Positions 1 to 7,242 of a DNA stretch of 16,536 nucleotides are shown piece after piece. The notes beneath the pieces were generated by a model, which was not told where the DNA came from, did not search any database, and saw only the letters and a list, made by a program, of their open reading frames with translations. A program made the translations under genes and the position numbers. The DNA comes from Actinomycetes bacterium (GTDB lineage Bacteria; Actinomycetota; CALGFH01), in the NCBI GenBank assembly GCA_030152105.1, contig JASLIH010000244.1, positions 1-16,536 on the forward strand. Reading direction: 5' to 3'. Within the stretch, counting starts at the first letter, position 1. Each line of letters starts with the position of its first letter.

Positions 1-876
1 ATCGCCTATGCCCGCAGCAAGGGCACGATCATCGTCGGCTCGGCCGGCAACGAGGCCTCCCGCATCGGCGCCGGCGGCCTGGTCATCCGCCACGGCCAGC
101 TCTCCACCCCCGGCGACACCGCCGAGGACTGGCCCGACCCCTTCGGCACGGTTGAGCTCCCCGCTGGGGCGCCTGGCGCGGTCGACGTGTCCGCGACCAA
201 CCGGGTCGTCGTCCCCTCGTCGGCCAGCTGCCCGCCGGGCACCACCGGCGACCCGGGCGACCCCGACGCCGACCCGCCCGTCCCGCCGGACTTCAACGCC
301 ACCTGCAAGCCGGCCAGCGACCCCCACCAGGCGGCCGGTCCCGGCACGAAGAACCAGCTCAGCTACTTCTCGAACTACGGCCCGCGGATCGACATCGCCG
401 GCCCGGGCGGGGCGCGCAAGTTCAACCTGCCCAACTACAACCGGGGCGGCACCCCCGGGTTCCCCTACACCATCGAGGACCTGACCAACGCCTGGGAGGT
501 GTTCAGCACCACCTCCAACTGGGCAGTCGAGATCCCCTGCTTCACCTTCACCACCGGCTCGGGGTTCCCCCAGGGCGAGTGCTACTCGACCATCCAGGGG
601 ACCTCGATGGCCGCGCCGCAGGTGGTGGGGTCGCTGGCCCTGATCGCCAGCGCCCACCCGTCGCTGCGCAAGCACCCGGGGGCGCTGATCGCCCGGATGA
701 AGCGGCTGGCCAACGACAACGTGCACAACAACACGCGGGCCATCTCGCGGACCGACACCTCGCCGGGTGACCTGAGCGGGCTGCCCTGCGACATCGGCTT
801 CTGCCACCACAGCGGGCCGCGGATCTCCGACAGCGACGCCTACGGGGCCGGGCTGGTGAACGTGTCCACCCCGTAG
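1..876 (+). CDS. Subtilisin-like (S8) serine protease, C-terminal part, 5' truncated by window
   Basis: The reading frame is open from base 1 to a TAG at 874-876, giving 291 residues. Two S8 peptidase landmarks are visible: the oxyanion-hole block VGSAGNEA with Asn at window residue 17, and the nucleophile block GTSMAAPQV with Ser at residue 202 (codon 604-606). The catalytic Asp and His lie upstream of the window, so their presence cannot be checked. The end of the protein carries the usual 'GAGLVN' element. Between the two motifs is a long insertion rich in Pro, Gly and Asp with several cysteines, suggesting a secreted enzyme with disulfides. The gene converges on the minus-strand operon and is separated from it by a strong hairpin. 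The family assignment is firm, but substrate is unknown. Confidence 0.9.
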   Translation: MAYARSKGTIIVGSAGNEASRIGAGGLVIRHGQLSTPGDTAEDWPDPFGTVELPAGAPGAVDVSATNRVVVPSSASCPPGTTGDPGDPDADPPVPPDFNATCKPASDPHQAAGPGTKNQLSYFSNYGPRIDIAGPGGARKFNLPNYNRGGTPGFPYTIEDLTNAWEVFSTTSNWAVEIPCFTFTTGSGFPQGECYSTIQGTSMAAPQVVGSLALIASAHPSLRKHPGALIARMKRLANDNVHNNTRAISRTDTSPGDLSGLPCDIGFCHHSGPRISDSDAYGAGLVNVSTP

Positions 877-892
877 CAACCGGTACGACAGC

Positions 893-920
893 GAGGGGCC
901 GGCCGGCAGGCCGGCCCCTC
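893..920. terminator. Perfect 12-bp GC hairpin between convergent genes
   Basis: Arms 893-904 (GAGGGGCCGGCC) and 909-920 (GGCCGGCCCCTC) are exact reverse complements around a GGCA loop. The hairpin starts 16 bases after the protease stop and overlaps the stop codon of the opposing AAA+ gene by two bases. No T-run follows on either strand, so a canonical intrinsic terminator is not complete. Its position and symmetry suggest it stops transcription from both sides, as U-less hairpins are thought to do in actinobacteria. Confidence 0.65.
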
Positions 921-1797
921 AGCCTAGGACCGGCCCCCGGGCGAGCTCGGCCCGGGCCCGCTGGATGTCACGCTCGTGCTTGAGCAGCAGGTGCAGGGTG
1001 TCGTCGACGGTCGCGGGGTCGAGCGTCCGGCGCTCCAGCAGGAGCAGGGTCCTGGCCCAGTCGATCGTCTCCGAGATCGAGGGTGCCTTCTTCAGGTCGA
1101 GCTGGCGGATGGACCGCACCACCTGGGCGATCTGGGTGGCCAGGAGCTCGTCGACCTCGGGCACGCGGGCCCGGACGATCTCCCGCTCGCGCTCGACGTC
1201 CGGGTAGTCGATGGACAGGTACAGGCAGCGCCGGCGCAGCGCCTCCGACAGCTCCCGGGTCGCGTTGGAGGTGAGCACGATCAGCGGCCGCTGGGTGCCG
1301 GCGACGGTGCCCAGCTCGGGGATGGACACCTGGAAGTCGGACAGCACCTCGAGCAGCAGCGCCTCGGTCTCGACCTCGACCCGGTCGACCTCGTCGATCA
1401 GCAGCACCACCGGGTCGGCGGCCCGGATGGCCTCCAGCAGGGGCCGGGTGAGCAGGAACGGCTCGGAGAAGATGTCGGCCTCGACCTCGGCCCAGCTGGC
1501 GTCCTGGGCCCGGTCGGCCTGGATGCGCAGCAGCTGCTTCTTGTAGTTCCACTCGTACAGAGCCTTGGACTCGTCCAGGCCCTCGTAGCACTGGAGCCGG
1601 ATCAGCCGGGCCCCGGTGGCGGCGGCCAGGGCCTTGGCCAGCTCGGTCTTGCCGACCCCGGCCGGCCCCTCGGCCAGGACCGGCTTCTCCAGCCGGTCGG
1701 CCAGGAAGGCGACGTTGGCGATCATCGGGGTGGTCAGGTAGCCGACCTCGGCCAGACGCCGGGCCACCTCGTCGACGTCCTCGAACCGGTGGGCCAT
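919..1797 (-). CDS. MoxR-family AAA+ ATPase (CoxD-like)
   Basis: A 292-residue ATPase. Seen directly: Walker A GPAGVGKT at residues 44-51, Walker B VLLIDEVD at 131-138, a sensor-1-type Asn in LTSNAT near 178 and an arginine cluster (RRR, 188-190) where an arginine finger is expected. The segment LIRLQCYEGLD is typical of the MoxR/CoxD group. Such ATPases act as remodelling chaperones, usually with a VWA-domain partner, in maturing or activating metalloenzymes. The start is well supported: AGGAG (plus 1803-1807) sits five bases upstream, and ATG overlaps the stop of the preceding gene by one base (TGATG). It is the last gene of the hydroquinone operon. A VWA gene of matching type lies about 6 kb away at 8171. 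The client protein is unknown. Confidence 0.9.
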   Translation of the reverse strand: MAHRFEDVDEVARRLAEVGYLTTPMIANVAFLADRLEKPVLAEGPAGVGKTELAKALAAATGARLIRLQCYEGLDESKALYEWNYKKQLLRIQADRAQDASWAEVEADIFSEPFLLTRPLLEAIRAADPVVLLIDEVDRVEVETEALLLEVLSDFQVSIPELGTVAGTQRPLIVLTSNATRELSEALRRRCLYLSIDYPDVEREREIVRARVPEVDELLATQIAQVVRSIRQLDLKKAPSISETIDWARTLLLLERRTLDPATVDDTLHLLLKHERDIQRARAELARGPVLG

Positions 1798-3095
1798 CAG
1801 CGCTCCTGAAGGGCCGCGACCGGCTGCAGGGTGCCGGTGGCCGGGATCTCTGGGTGGACGGTGTTGGAGACGATCTCCAGCTCGAACGGCCAGCTCCCGC
1901 CCCGGTGCCACTGGCCACCGACCAGCGGGGTGCGTGAGACGTTGGGGACCTCGGCCTGGGCGCCGGTCCAGTCGACCGGGCCGACGATGGTGCCCATCCG
2001 GGTCGCCTTGATGGCGTCGGCCATGGCCTGGCGGTCGCCGAGGTCGCCGACCTGCTTGACCACCGAGGCGGCGACCTCGAACAGGGCATGCACGAAGCCG
2101 AGCGGCTGGATCCACTGCCTGCCCGTGGCCGCCTGGTAGTCGCTGGCCAGCTGGGCGGCGCTGGCCCCGGTCAGCGAGGAGGTGAACGGGTGGTGGGGGC
2201 TCCAGGCGACCTCGGTGGAGACGCCGGCGGCGGTGCCCATGGCCTCGAAGAACGCCGGGAACTGCAGGGCCTTGCCGACCGAGGCGATCTTGGGCCGGTA
2301 GCCCAGCTCGGCCGCCTGCTTCCAGAAGGTGGCGAAGTCGGCGGGCAGCGGCACCCCGGTGACGATGTCGACCCCCTCGGCCTTGAACCGCTCGATCTCG
2401 GGCTCGAAGCTGTCCTTCTCGGGCTGGTAGCGGCCCAGGTCGACGATCCGGTAGCCCTGGTTGCGCAGGACCGCCGGGAAGCGCCTGCCCCAGGCCCGGC
2501 CGTCGCCGTCGTCGGGCCACAGGCCGCCGATGACCCGGTTGTTCTCCACCTGGCCCCACATGTCGGCGAACACCTCGACGATGTCCTCGAGGCCCCAGTA
2601 GAAGTGCCAGGTCCACCGGTAGGGCGTGCGGCTGGCCGAGCTCGGGGCCGGGTGCCTGGCCAGGTACCAGGTCTGGTAGGGGGTGACGGTGGAGATACAG
2701 GGCATCCCGGCCGCCTCGCAGGCGTCGGCCACCGGGTTGGTCGTCTCGGGAGTTGAGGAGACCAGCATCAAGCTGACCTGGTCGCGGTCGATCAGGTCGC
2801 GGGCCACCTCGGCGGCCCGGGCCGGGTTGGACTGGCTGTCCCTGACCAGGATCTCCACCGGGTGGGCACGCCCGCCCAGCTCGATCCCGTCCCTGAACAC
2901 GCGCTTGGCGCCCTCGATCACGAAGGTGTCGGCCTCGCCGAAGCCGAACAGGGGGCCGCTCTGGGGGGAGACGTAGCCGAGCTTGACCGGCTGGCGGTCG
3001 CCGAGGCTGCTGGAGGTGCCGCAGCCGGCCAGGGCGGCCGCCCCGGACAGGGCGGCCAGCCGCACGAACCGGCGCCGGTCCAGGTTGGCGCCCAT
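1797..3095 (-). CDS. ABC-type solute-binding lipoprotein, branched-chain amino acid/amide type (Peripla_BP_6-like)
   Basis: A 432-residue exported binding protein. The N-terminus shows a twin-arginine-like motif (DRRRFVRLA, residues 6-14) and a lipobox LAGC at 22-25, so Cys25 would be lipidated and the protein anchored outside the membrane. The mature part opens with 'VKLGYVSPQSGPLFGFGEAD', the ligand-binding start of type I periplasmic-binding proteins, and continues with the 'VSLMLVSSTPETTNPVADACEAAGMP' type segment of the family. No permease or ABC ATPase gene lies nearby, so it is an orphan binding subunit. Members of this family bind amino acids, amides, urea and also aromatic acids. Its place between maleylacetate reductase and a MoxR ATPase suggests an aromatic or related ligand, which is inference. 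Both ends are translationally coupled by TGATG overlaps. Confidence 0.85.
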   Translation of the reverse strand: MGANLDRRRFVRLAALSGAAALAGCGTSSSLGDRQPVKLGYVSPQSGPLFGFGEADTFVIEGAKRVFRDGIELGGRAHPVEILVRDSQSNPARAAEVARDLIDRDQVSLMLVSSTPETTNPVADACEAAGMPCISTVTPYQTWYLARHPAPSSASRTPYRWTWHFYWGLEDIVEVFADMWGQVENNRVIGGLWPDDGDGRAWGRRFPAVLRNQGYRIVDLGRYQPEKDSFEPEIERFKAEGVDIVTGVPLPADFATFWKQAAELGYRPKIASVGKALQFPAFFEAMGTAAGVSTEVAWSPHHPFTSSLTGASAAQLASDYQAATGRQWIQPLGFVHALFEVAASVVKQVGDLGDRQAMADAIKATRMGTIVGPVDWTGAQAEVPNVSRTPLVGGQWHRGGSWPFELEIVSNTVHPEIPATGTLQPVAALQER

Positions 3096-4162
3096 CAGGC
3101 TGGGGATGGCCGCCGACCCTGCCAGGCCGCCTCCAGCAGCGCCCGTAGCTCGCTCACCCCGGCCCGGCGCGGCGTCTGGACGACTCTGCCCACGGCCTGG
3201 GCGGCGGCCCGGTCCAGCTCGGCCTCGGCCAGGCCGAGCTCGGCCAGGCTGGCCGGTGCGCCCAGCTCGCGGCCCAGGTCCCAGATCCCGCCGGCCACGT
3301 CCTCGGTCCCGAGGCCGCCGGCCAGCCTGGCCAGCTGGGGGCGGGCGGCCGGGGCGACGAAGTGGACGGCGTGGGGGAGGACGACGGCGTGCAGCTCGGC
3401 GTGGGGCAGGCGGTAGGCGCCGCCGAGCAGGTGGCAGAGCTGATGGTGGATGCCGACCCCGGCGGCGGCCATGGCCGACCCGGCCAGCCAGGCCCCGAGC
3501 AGGGCGTCGGACCGGGCGGCCAGGTCGGCCGGGTCGGCCACCGCCCTGGGCAGGCCGCGGGCGAGCACCCTGGCCCCCTCCTCGGCCAGCGCCGAGGTCA
3601 GCGGGTTGGCCCCGGGCGCGTACAGGGCCTCGACACTGTGGGCGAGGGCGTTCATGCCGCTCGGCCCGGTCACCTCGGCCGGCAGGCCGGTGGTGAGGGC
3701 CGGGTCGTAGATCACCGTCCTGGGCAGGACCCGCGGGTCGCGGCCGGTCCGCTTGCCCTCGGGGCCGGTCAGGCCGTAGATCGGGGTCACCTCGGAGCCG
3801 GCGTAGGTGGTGGGCACGACCAGGATCGGGGCCTGGTGCTCCAGGGCGACCGCCTTGGCCATGCCGGTGGCCGACCCGCCGCCCATGGCGACCAGGCAGT
3901 CGGCGCCGGCCCCGGCAGCCGCGGCCACCGCCCGGGCGGCCACCTCGACCGGGACGTGCTGCTGGACGTCGGTGAAGCTGGCCGCCCAGCGGTCGCCGAG
4001 CCGCGCCACCAGGCCGTCGACGGCCCGCTTGCCGGCGATGGCCAGCACCCGCCTGCCCCCAAGGCGGTCGACCTCCTCGCCCAGGTGCTCGACCGCGCCG
4101 ACGCCGAACACCACCCGGCCAGGCAGCGCGTCGTAGGCGAAGGAGGGCAACGGGTGCAGCAT
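3095..4162 (-). CDS. hapF: Maleylacetate reductase (iron-containing alcohol dehydrogenase superfamily)
   Basis: A 355-residue protein of the length usual for maleylacetate reductases. It would reduce maleylacetate to 3-oxoadipate with NAD(P)H, the last step of hydroquinone and hydroxyquinol catabolism before the common oxoadipate route. Visible motifs: nucleotide-binding GGGSATGMAKA at residues 94-104, PTTYAGSEVT at 117-126, GMNALAHSVEALYA at 169-182, and the His-rich HHQLCHLLGGAYRLPH at 239-254. Asn171 stands where metal-dependent alcohol dehydrogenases usually have Asp, consistent with the maleylacetate reductase branch. The start ATG overlaps the upstream dehydrogenase stop (TGATG at 4160-4164) with no clear Shine-Dalgarno site, so it probably relies on coupling. 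The N-terminal sequence (FAYDALPGRVVFGVGA) matches family starts. Assignment is strong, supported by context. Confidence 0.92.
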   Translation of the reverse strand: MLHPLPSFAYDALPGRVVFGVGAVEHLGEEVDRLGGRRVLAIAGKRAVDGLVARLGDRWAASFTDVQQHVPVEVAARAVAAAAGAGADCLVAMGGGSATGMAKAVALEHQAPILVVPTTYAGSEVTPIYGLTGPEGKRTGRDPRVLPRTVIYDPALTTGLPAEVTGPSGMNALAHSVEALYAPGANPLTSALAEEGARVLARGLPRAVADPADLAARSDALLGAWLAGSAMAAAGVGIHHQLCHLLGGAYRLPHAELHAVVLPHAVHFVAPAARPQLARLAGGLGTEDVAGGIWDLGRELGAPASLAELGLAEAELDRAAAQAVGRVVQTPRRAGVSELRALLEAAWQGRRPSPA

Positions 4163-5646
4163 CAGCGCGGGTACCAGACGGGCAGGTCGGCGTCGACGTT
4201 GACCCAGACCGACTTGGGGTCGGTGTAGCCGTGCATCGCCTCGAAGCCCATCTCGCGGCCGTAGCCGGAGTCGCCGACCCCGCCGAACGGCGAGCCCGGG
4301 CTGACCCGCTTGTAGCTGTTGACCCAGACCATGCCCGAGCGGATCGCCCGCGCCATCCGGTGGGCCCGGGACAGGTCGCGGGTCCACAGGCCGCCCCCGA
4401 GGCCGTAGTCGCCCGAGTTGGCCACCGCCAGGGCCTCGTCCTCGCCGGAGAAGGTGGTCACGGTCACGAACGGGCCGAACACCTCTTCGCGGTTGACCCG
4501 CGACCCCGGGTCGGCCCTGACCACCGTCGGCTCCACATAGCAGCCCCTGGCCAGGGCCGGGTCGTCGGGGGCCTTGCCGCCGCACAGGAGCTCGCCACCC
4601 TCGTCACGGGCCACCTTGACGTAGGCCAGCACCCGGTCGCGGTGCTCGGGGGAGGTGAGCGGCCCCATCTCGGTGGCCTCGTCCAGCGGGTCGCCCAGCC
4701 GGATGCTCCGGGCCAACTCCACGAACCGCTCCTGGAACTCCTCGGCGATCGGCTCCTCGAGGATGAGACGGGACCCGGCGATGCAGGCCTGGCCCTGGTT
4801 GTGGAAGATCGCGAAGGCCGACCCGTTGACCGCCTTGGCCAGCTCGGCGTCGGCGAAGACGATGTTGGCGCCCTTGCCGCCCAGCTCCAGCTGGAGGCGC
4901 TTGAGGTTGCCGGCCGAGGCCTCGACGATTCGCCGGCCGACCTCGGTCGAGCCGGTGAACGACACCTTCTGCACGCCAGGGTGGGCGGCCAGGGCGGCCC
5001 CGGCGACATGCCCGTAGCCGGGGACGACGTTGACCACCCCGGGCGGGAAGCCGACCTCGGCCATCAGCTCGGCGACCCGCAGCGAGGTCAGCGGGGTCAG
5101 CTCGGCCGGCTTCAGCACCACCGTGTTGCCGGCGGCCAGGGCCGGCCCCAGCTTCCAGCTGCAGAACATCAGGGGGAAGTTCCAGGGGACGATCTGGCCG
5201 ACCACCCCGACGGGCTCGCGGACCACGTAGTTGAGGAACCCCCGCTCGACCGGGACCACCGAGCCCTCGTACTTGTCGGCCATGCCGCCGAAATAGCGGA
5301 AGGTGGCCGCCGTCCTGGGCACGTCCAGGCGGGTCGAGTCCCGGATCGGGTGGCCGGTGTCGGCCGACTCCAGCCGGGCCAGCTCGGCCGACCGCTCCTC
5401 GATGGCGTCGGCCAGCTTGAGCAGGAGCCGTCCCCGCTCAGAGGCCGGGGTCGCGCTCCAGGCACCGAAGGCCGAGCGGGCCGCGGCCACCGCCCGGTCG
5501 ACGTCGACCGCCCTGGCCTCGGCGACGTCGGCCAGGTGGCTGCCGTCGTGCGGGCTGGTCACCGGGATGGTCGCGCCGTCGGCGGCGTCGGCGAACTCGC
5601 CCCCGATGAACAGCCGGGTCGGCCCGGCGACGATCGCGCCCGCCAT
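4162..5646 (-). CDS. hapE: Aldehyde dehydrogenase, probable 4-hydroxymuconic semialdehyde dehydrogenase
   Basis: A full-length 494-residue NAD(P)+-dependent aldehyde dehydrogenase. Seen directly: PWNFP at residues 154-158, KPAE at 179-182, FTGSTEVG at 230-237, general-base Glu254 in LELGGKGAN, nucleophile Cys288 in NQGQACIAGSRL, and EVFGPF at 388-393. By sequence alone it resembles betaine-aldehyde and muconic-semialdehyde dehydrogenases. The specific role comes from context: it lies between hydroquinone dioxygenase and maleylacetate reductase genes, where oxidation of 4-hydroxymuconic semialdehyde to maleylacetate is needed. The ATG at 5646 is nine bases after the dioxygenase stop. The upstream Shine-Dalgarno match is weak. 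Family is certain; substrate is inferred from the operon. Confidence 0.9.
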   Translation of the reverse strand: MAGAIVAGPTRLFIGGEFADAADGATIPVTSPHDGSHLADVAEARAVDVDRAVAAARSAFGAWSATPASERGRLLLKLADAIEERSAELARLESADTGHPIRDSTRLDVPRTAATFRYFGGMADKYEGSVVPVERGFLNYVVREPVGVVGQIVPWNFPLMFCSWKLGPALAAGNTVVLKPAELTPLTSLRVAELMAEVGFPPGVVNVVPGYGHVAGAALAAHPGVQKVSFTGSTEVGRRIVEASAGNLKRLQLELGGKGANIVFADAELAKAVNGSAFAIFHNQGQACIAGSRLILEEPIAEEFQERFVELARSIRLGDPLDEATEMGPLTSPEHRDRVLAYVKVARDEGGELLCGGKAPDDPALARGCYVEPTVVRADPGSRVNREEVFGPFVTVTTFSGEDEALAVANSGDYGLGGGLWTRDLSRAHRMARAIRSGMVWVNSYKRVSPGSPFGGVGDSGYGREMGFEAMHGYTDPKSVWVNVDADLPVWYPR

Positions 5647-5655
5647 GCGCCGCCG

Positions 5656-6651
5656 CTACAGCTCGACCGGGTACGTCGGCAGCTGGCCGCTGGAGATCAG
5701 CTCGGGCAGGTCGCCGGCGCCGTTCTCCCAGACCAGCAGCATCGACCGCTTGGGCGCGTAGCCCTGGTGGCGGATGTCGGCCGGCATGGCGGCGACGTCG
5801 CCCGGCTTCATCACCACCTTGGAGCGGATCTGGCCGGAGTCGCGGTCCTCGACGTCCCAGTAGATCTCGTCCGACAGCTGCAGGAACCACTCGACCCGGT
5901 CGTTGCCGTGGATGATCGGCAGGATGTACTCCTCGGTGGTGGGGCAGAACAGGCTGTCCTTGCAGACCGAGACCACCGACGGGTTCCAGGTCACGTCGGA
6001 GCGCGACAGGTAGGCGAACAGGTTGAACGAGGCCAGCTCGTCCTCGAAGCCCTCCTCGGCTCGGATCTCCGGCTCGTCCTGGGGGACGTCGGTGAAATGG
6101 CGGTTGACCGGGTGGCCGGTGTCGTCGCTGCGGATCTGCTCGTCTCCCTTGACCCCGACCATGCGGGCGGCCGCGACCCGGTGGCGGGTGATGGCCTTGC
6201 GGTTGTCGCCGTTCTTGGGGCCGAAGGCCGAGCCGGTCTCGTCCGGGCTGGCGAACGGGTCGAAGGTCTCGTTGGTCCAGTCGTCCAGCATGGCCTTGAA
6301 GGTCTCGCGAATGGCCGGGGTCGGCATGTTCTCGAGGTGGTCGAGCTCGGCCTTGCGGTAGCCGTCGTTGTAGCGGCCGGCGAACAGGTCGACGGTGCCG
6401 TAGTGGTTGACGGTCCCGATGACCCCGTCGAAGTTGACGATGCCGTAGAAGAAGTCCCAGGCCACGTCCCGCTGAAGCGCCTTGAGGAAGGCGTCGGCGC
6501 TCATCACGTGGCTGCCGGTGGGCCAGTCGATGTAGACGAAGTAGTCGTCGCGGCGGAACTTGAACTCGCCCAGCCGGAAGGGCCGGTAGCCGGCCTCGTT
6601 GGGGTCGCCGGACTGGATCTCGACGGTCGCCTCGGCCTCGGTGGTTGCCAC
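5656..6651 (-). CDS. hapD: Hydroquinone 1,2-dioxygenase, large (iron-binding) subunit
   Basis: A 331-residue protein matching the large subunit of the two-component hydroquinone 1,2-dioxygenases HapCD/PnpCD, which cleave hydroquinone to 4-hydroxymuconic semialdehyde using Fe(II). In the PnpCD structure, as I recall it, iron is held by Asn258, Glu262 and His303. Here Asn250 and Glu254 (HGNDRVEWFLQ) and His295 (ADIRHQGYAP) reproduce the 4- and 41-residue spacings exactly, within a C-terminal cupin-like region. The N-terminal half (YFVYIDWPTGSHVMSADAF and NFDGVIGTVNHYGTVD) is typical of this unusual family and does not resemble intradiol or extradiol enzymes. The start is GTG at 6651, fixed by a perfect AGGAGG seven bases upstream. 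No signal peptide is present, so it is cytoplasmic. Confidence 0.93.
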   Translation of the reverse strand: MATTEAEATVEIQSGDPNEAGYRPFRLGEFKFRRDDYFVYIDWPTGSHVMSADAFLKALQRDVAWDFFYGIVNFDGVIGTVNHYGTVDLFAGRYNDGYRKAELDHLENMPTPAIRETFKAMLDDWTNETFDPFASPDETGSAFGPKNGDNRKAITRHRVAAARMVGVKGDEQIRSDDTGHPVNRHFTDVPQDEPEIRAEEGFEDELASFNLFAYLSRSDVTWNPSVVSVCKDSLFCPTTEEYILPIIHGNDRVEWFLQLSDEIYWDVEDRDSGQIRSKVVMKPGDVAAMPADIRHQGYAPKRSMLLVWENGAGDLPELISSGQLPTYPVEL

Positions 6652-6658
6652 GGTGCTG

Positions 6659-6664
6659 CCTCCT
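6659..6664 (-). promoter_or_regulatory. Ribosome binding site of hapD
   Basis: On the minus strand this reads AGGAGG, a perfect anti-Shine-Dalgarno match, seven bases before the GTG at 6651. It decides that start codon and is the strongest ribosome binding site in the operon, suggesting high translation of the large dioxygenase subunit. Confidence 0.85.
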
Positions 6665-6669
6665 GCCTT

Positions 6670-6681
6670 CCCCCTAGGGGG
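6670..6681. repeat. Perfect palindrome CCCCCTAGGGGG at the hapC end
   Basis: A 12-base self-complementary sequence covering the hapC stop codon (6674-6676), just upstream of the hapD ribosome site. It has no loop, so it would not form a stable hairpin in RNA on its own. A role as protein site or translational spacer is possible but unsupported. Confidence 0.4.
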
Positions 6682-7225
6682 TGGTCTGGACGATCTCCGC
6701 CCACTTGAAGACGGTATCGGGGCCCTCGATGGTCTGCATCAGGATCACGCCGGGGACCTCCGCGTGGAAGCGGTAGGCGGCACCGGAGGGGAGCAGGGTC
6801 ATGTGGCCGCGACGGGCGATGATCTCGCCCATACGCGGGCCGCCGGGCTCGCCTTCGAGGGCCCGGTCGCCCTCGGAGGCGGCGTCGGGCGCCTGCTCGT
6901 CGCTCACCTTGGCCAGCTCGATCCGGACCTCGCCGTCCATGACCAGGGCGAACTCGTCATGGGCGCAGGTCCGCCAGTCCGAGGTGCCCTCGGCCCGGAT
7001 CGCCTCCAGCACGTAGTGCCGGTTCTTACCGACCGCGACCTTCTCGTACGGCCGGGACCGCGAGGCGACCTCGAACACATTGGAGAACGCGTAGTGGTGG
7101 GGCTCGTCGTCGATGACCTCGACGTGTCCCTTCTCGTAGTCGTCAAGCGAGCCGAACTTCGTCGTGAACCGTGGCAACCAGACCACTCCCTCCGCCGCGA
7201 GGTTGCGTGCGCAACCACACCGCAT
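6674..7225 (-). CDS. hapC: Hydroquinone 1,2-dioxygenase, small subunit (start uncertain)
   Basis: Encodes up to 183 residues. The segment DDYEKGHVEVIDDEPHHYAFSNVFEVASRSRPYEKVAVGKN and the following RTCAHDEFALVMDGEV are characteristic of the small, cupin-fold, non-iron-binding subunit of HapCD/PnpCD dioxygenases. The gene lies 22 bases upstream of the large subunit, in the order found in known clusters. The start is doubtful. ATG at 7225 has no Shine-Dalgarno site but is preceded by a TACGTT hexamer nine bases away that could act as a -10 for a near-leaderless message. A TTG at 7177 has GGAG eight bases upstream and would give 167 residues beginning MPRFTTKFG, close to the roughly 18 kDa of known small subunits. 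A GTG at 7186 is also in frame, but its ribosome site would be only one base away. Confidence 0.88.
   Translation of the reverse strand: MRCGCARNLAAEGVVWLPRFTTKFGSLDDYEKGHVEVIDDEPHHYAFSNVFEVASRSRPYEKVAVGKNRHYVLEAIRAEGTSDWRTCAHDEFALVMDGEVRIELAKVSDEQAPDAASEGDRALEGEPGGPRMGEIIARRGHMTLLPSGAAYRFHAEVPGVILMQTIEGPDTVFKWAEIVQTTP
7201..7216. promoter_or_regulatory. Palindrome GGTTGCGTGCGCAACC, possible operator at hapC 5' end
   Basis: Two perfect 7-bp arms (GGTTGCG / CGCAACC) separated by two bases. It lies inside the longest hapC reading frame but would be in the untranslated leader if the TTG at 7177 is the true start. The size and symmetry suit a dimeric repressor such as TetR, GntR or MarR types. 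No regulator gene is present in the window, so the binding protein is unknown. Confidence 0.35.
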
Positions 7226-7242
7226 TCACGCATAAACGTACC

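Noticed and set aside
1798..2616. Upstream extension of the MoxR ATPase frame
   Set aside because: It overlaps the binding-protein gene in another frame and gives Arg/Gly-rich nonsense. ATG at 1797 has a good ribosome site and family-like N-terminus.
4231..6708. 825-codon open frame on the plus strand opposite the aldehyde dehydrogenase and dioxygenase genes
   Set aside because: The translation is low-complexity (Gly, His, Val, Asp, Arg) with no recognisable motif. It is the mirror of well-supported minus-strand genes in GC-rich DNA, where antisense stops are rare.
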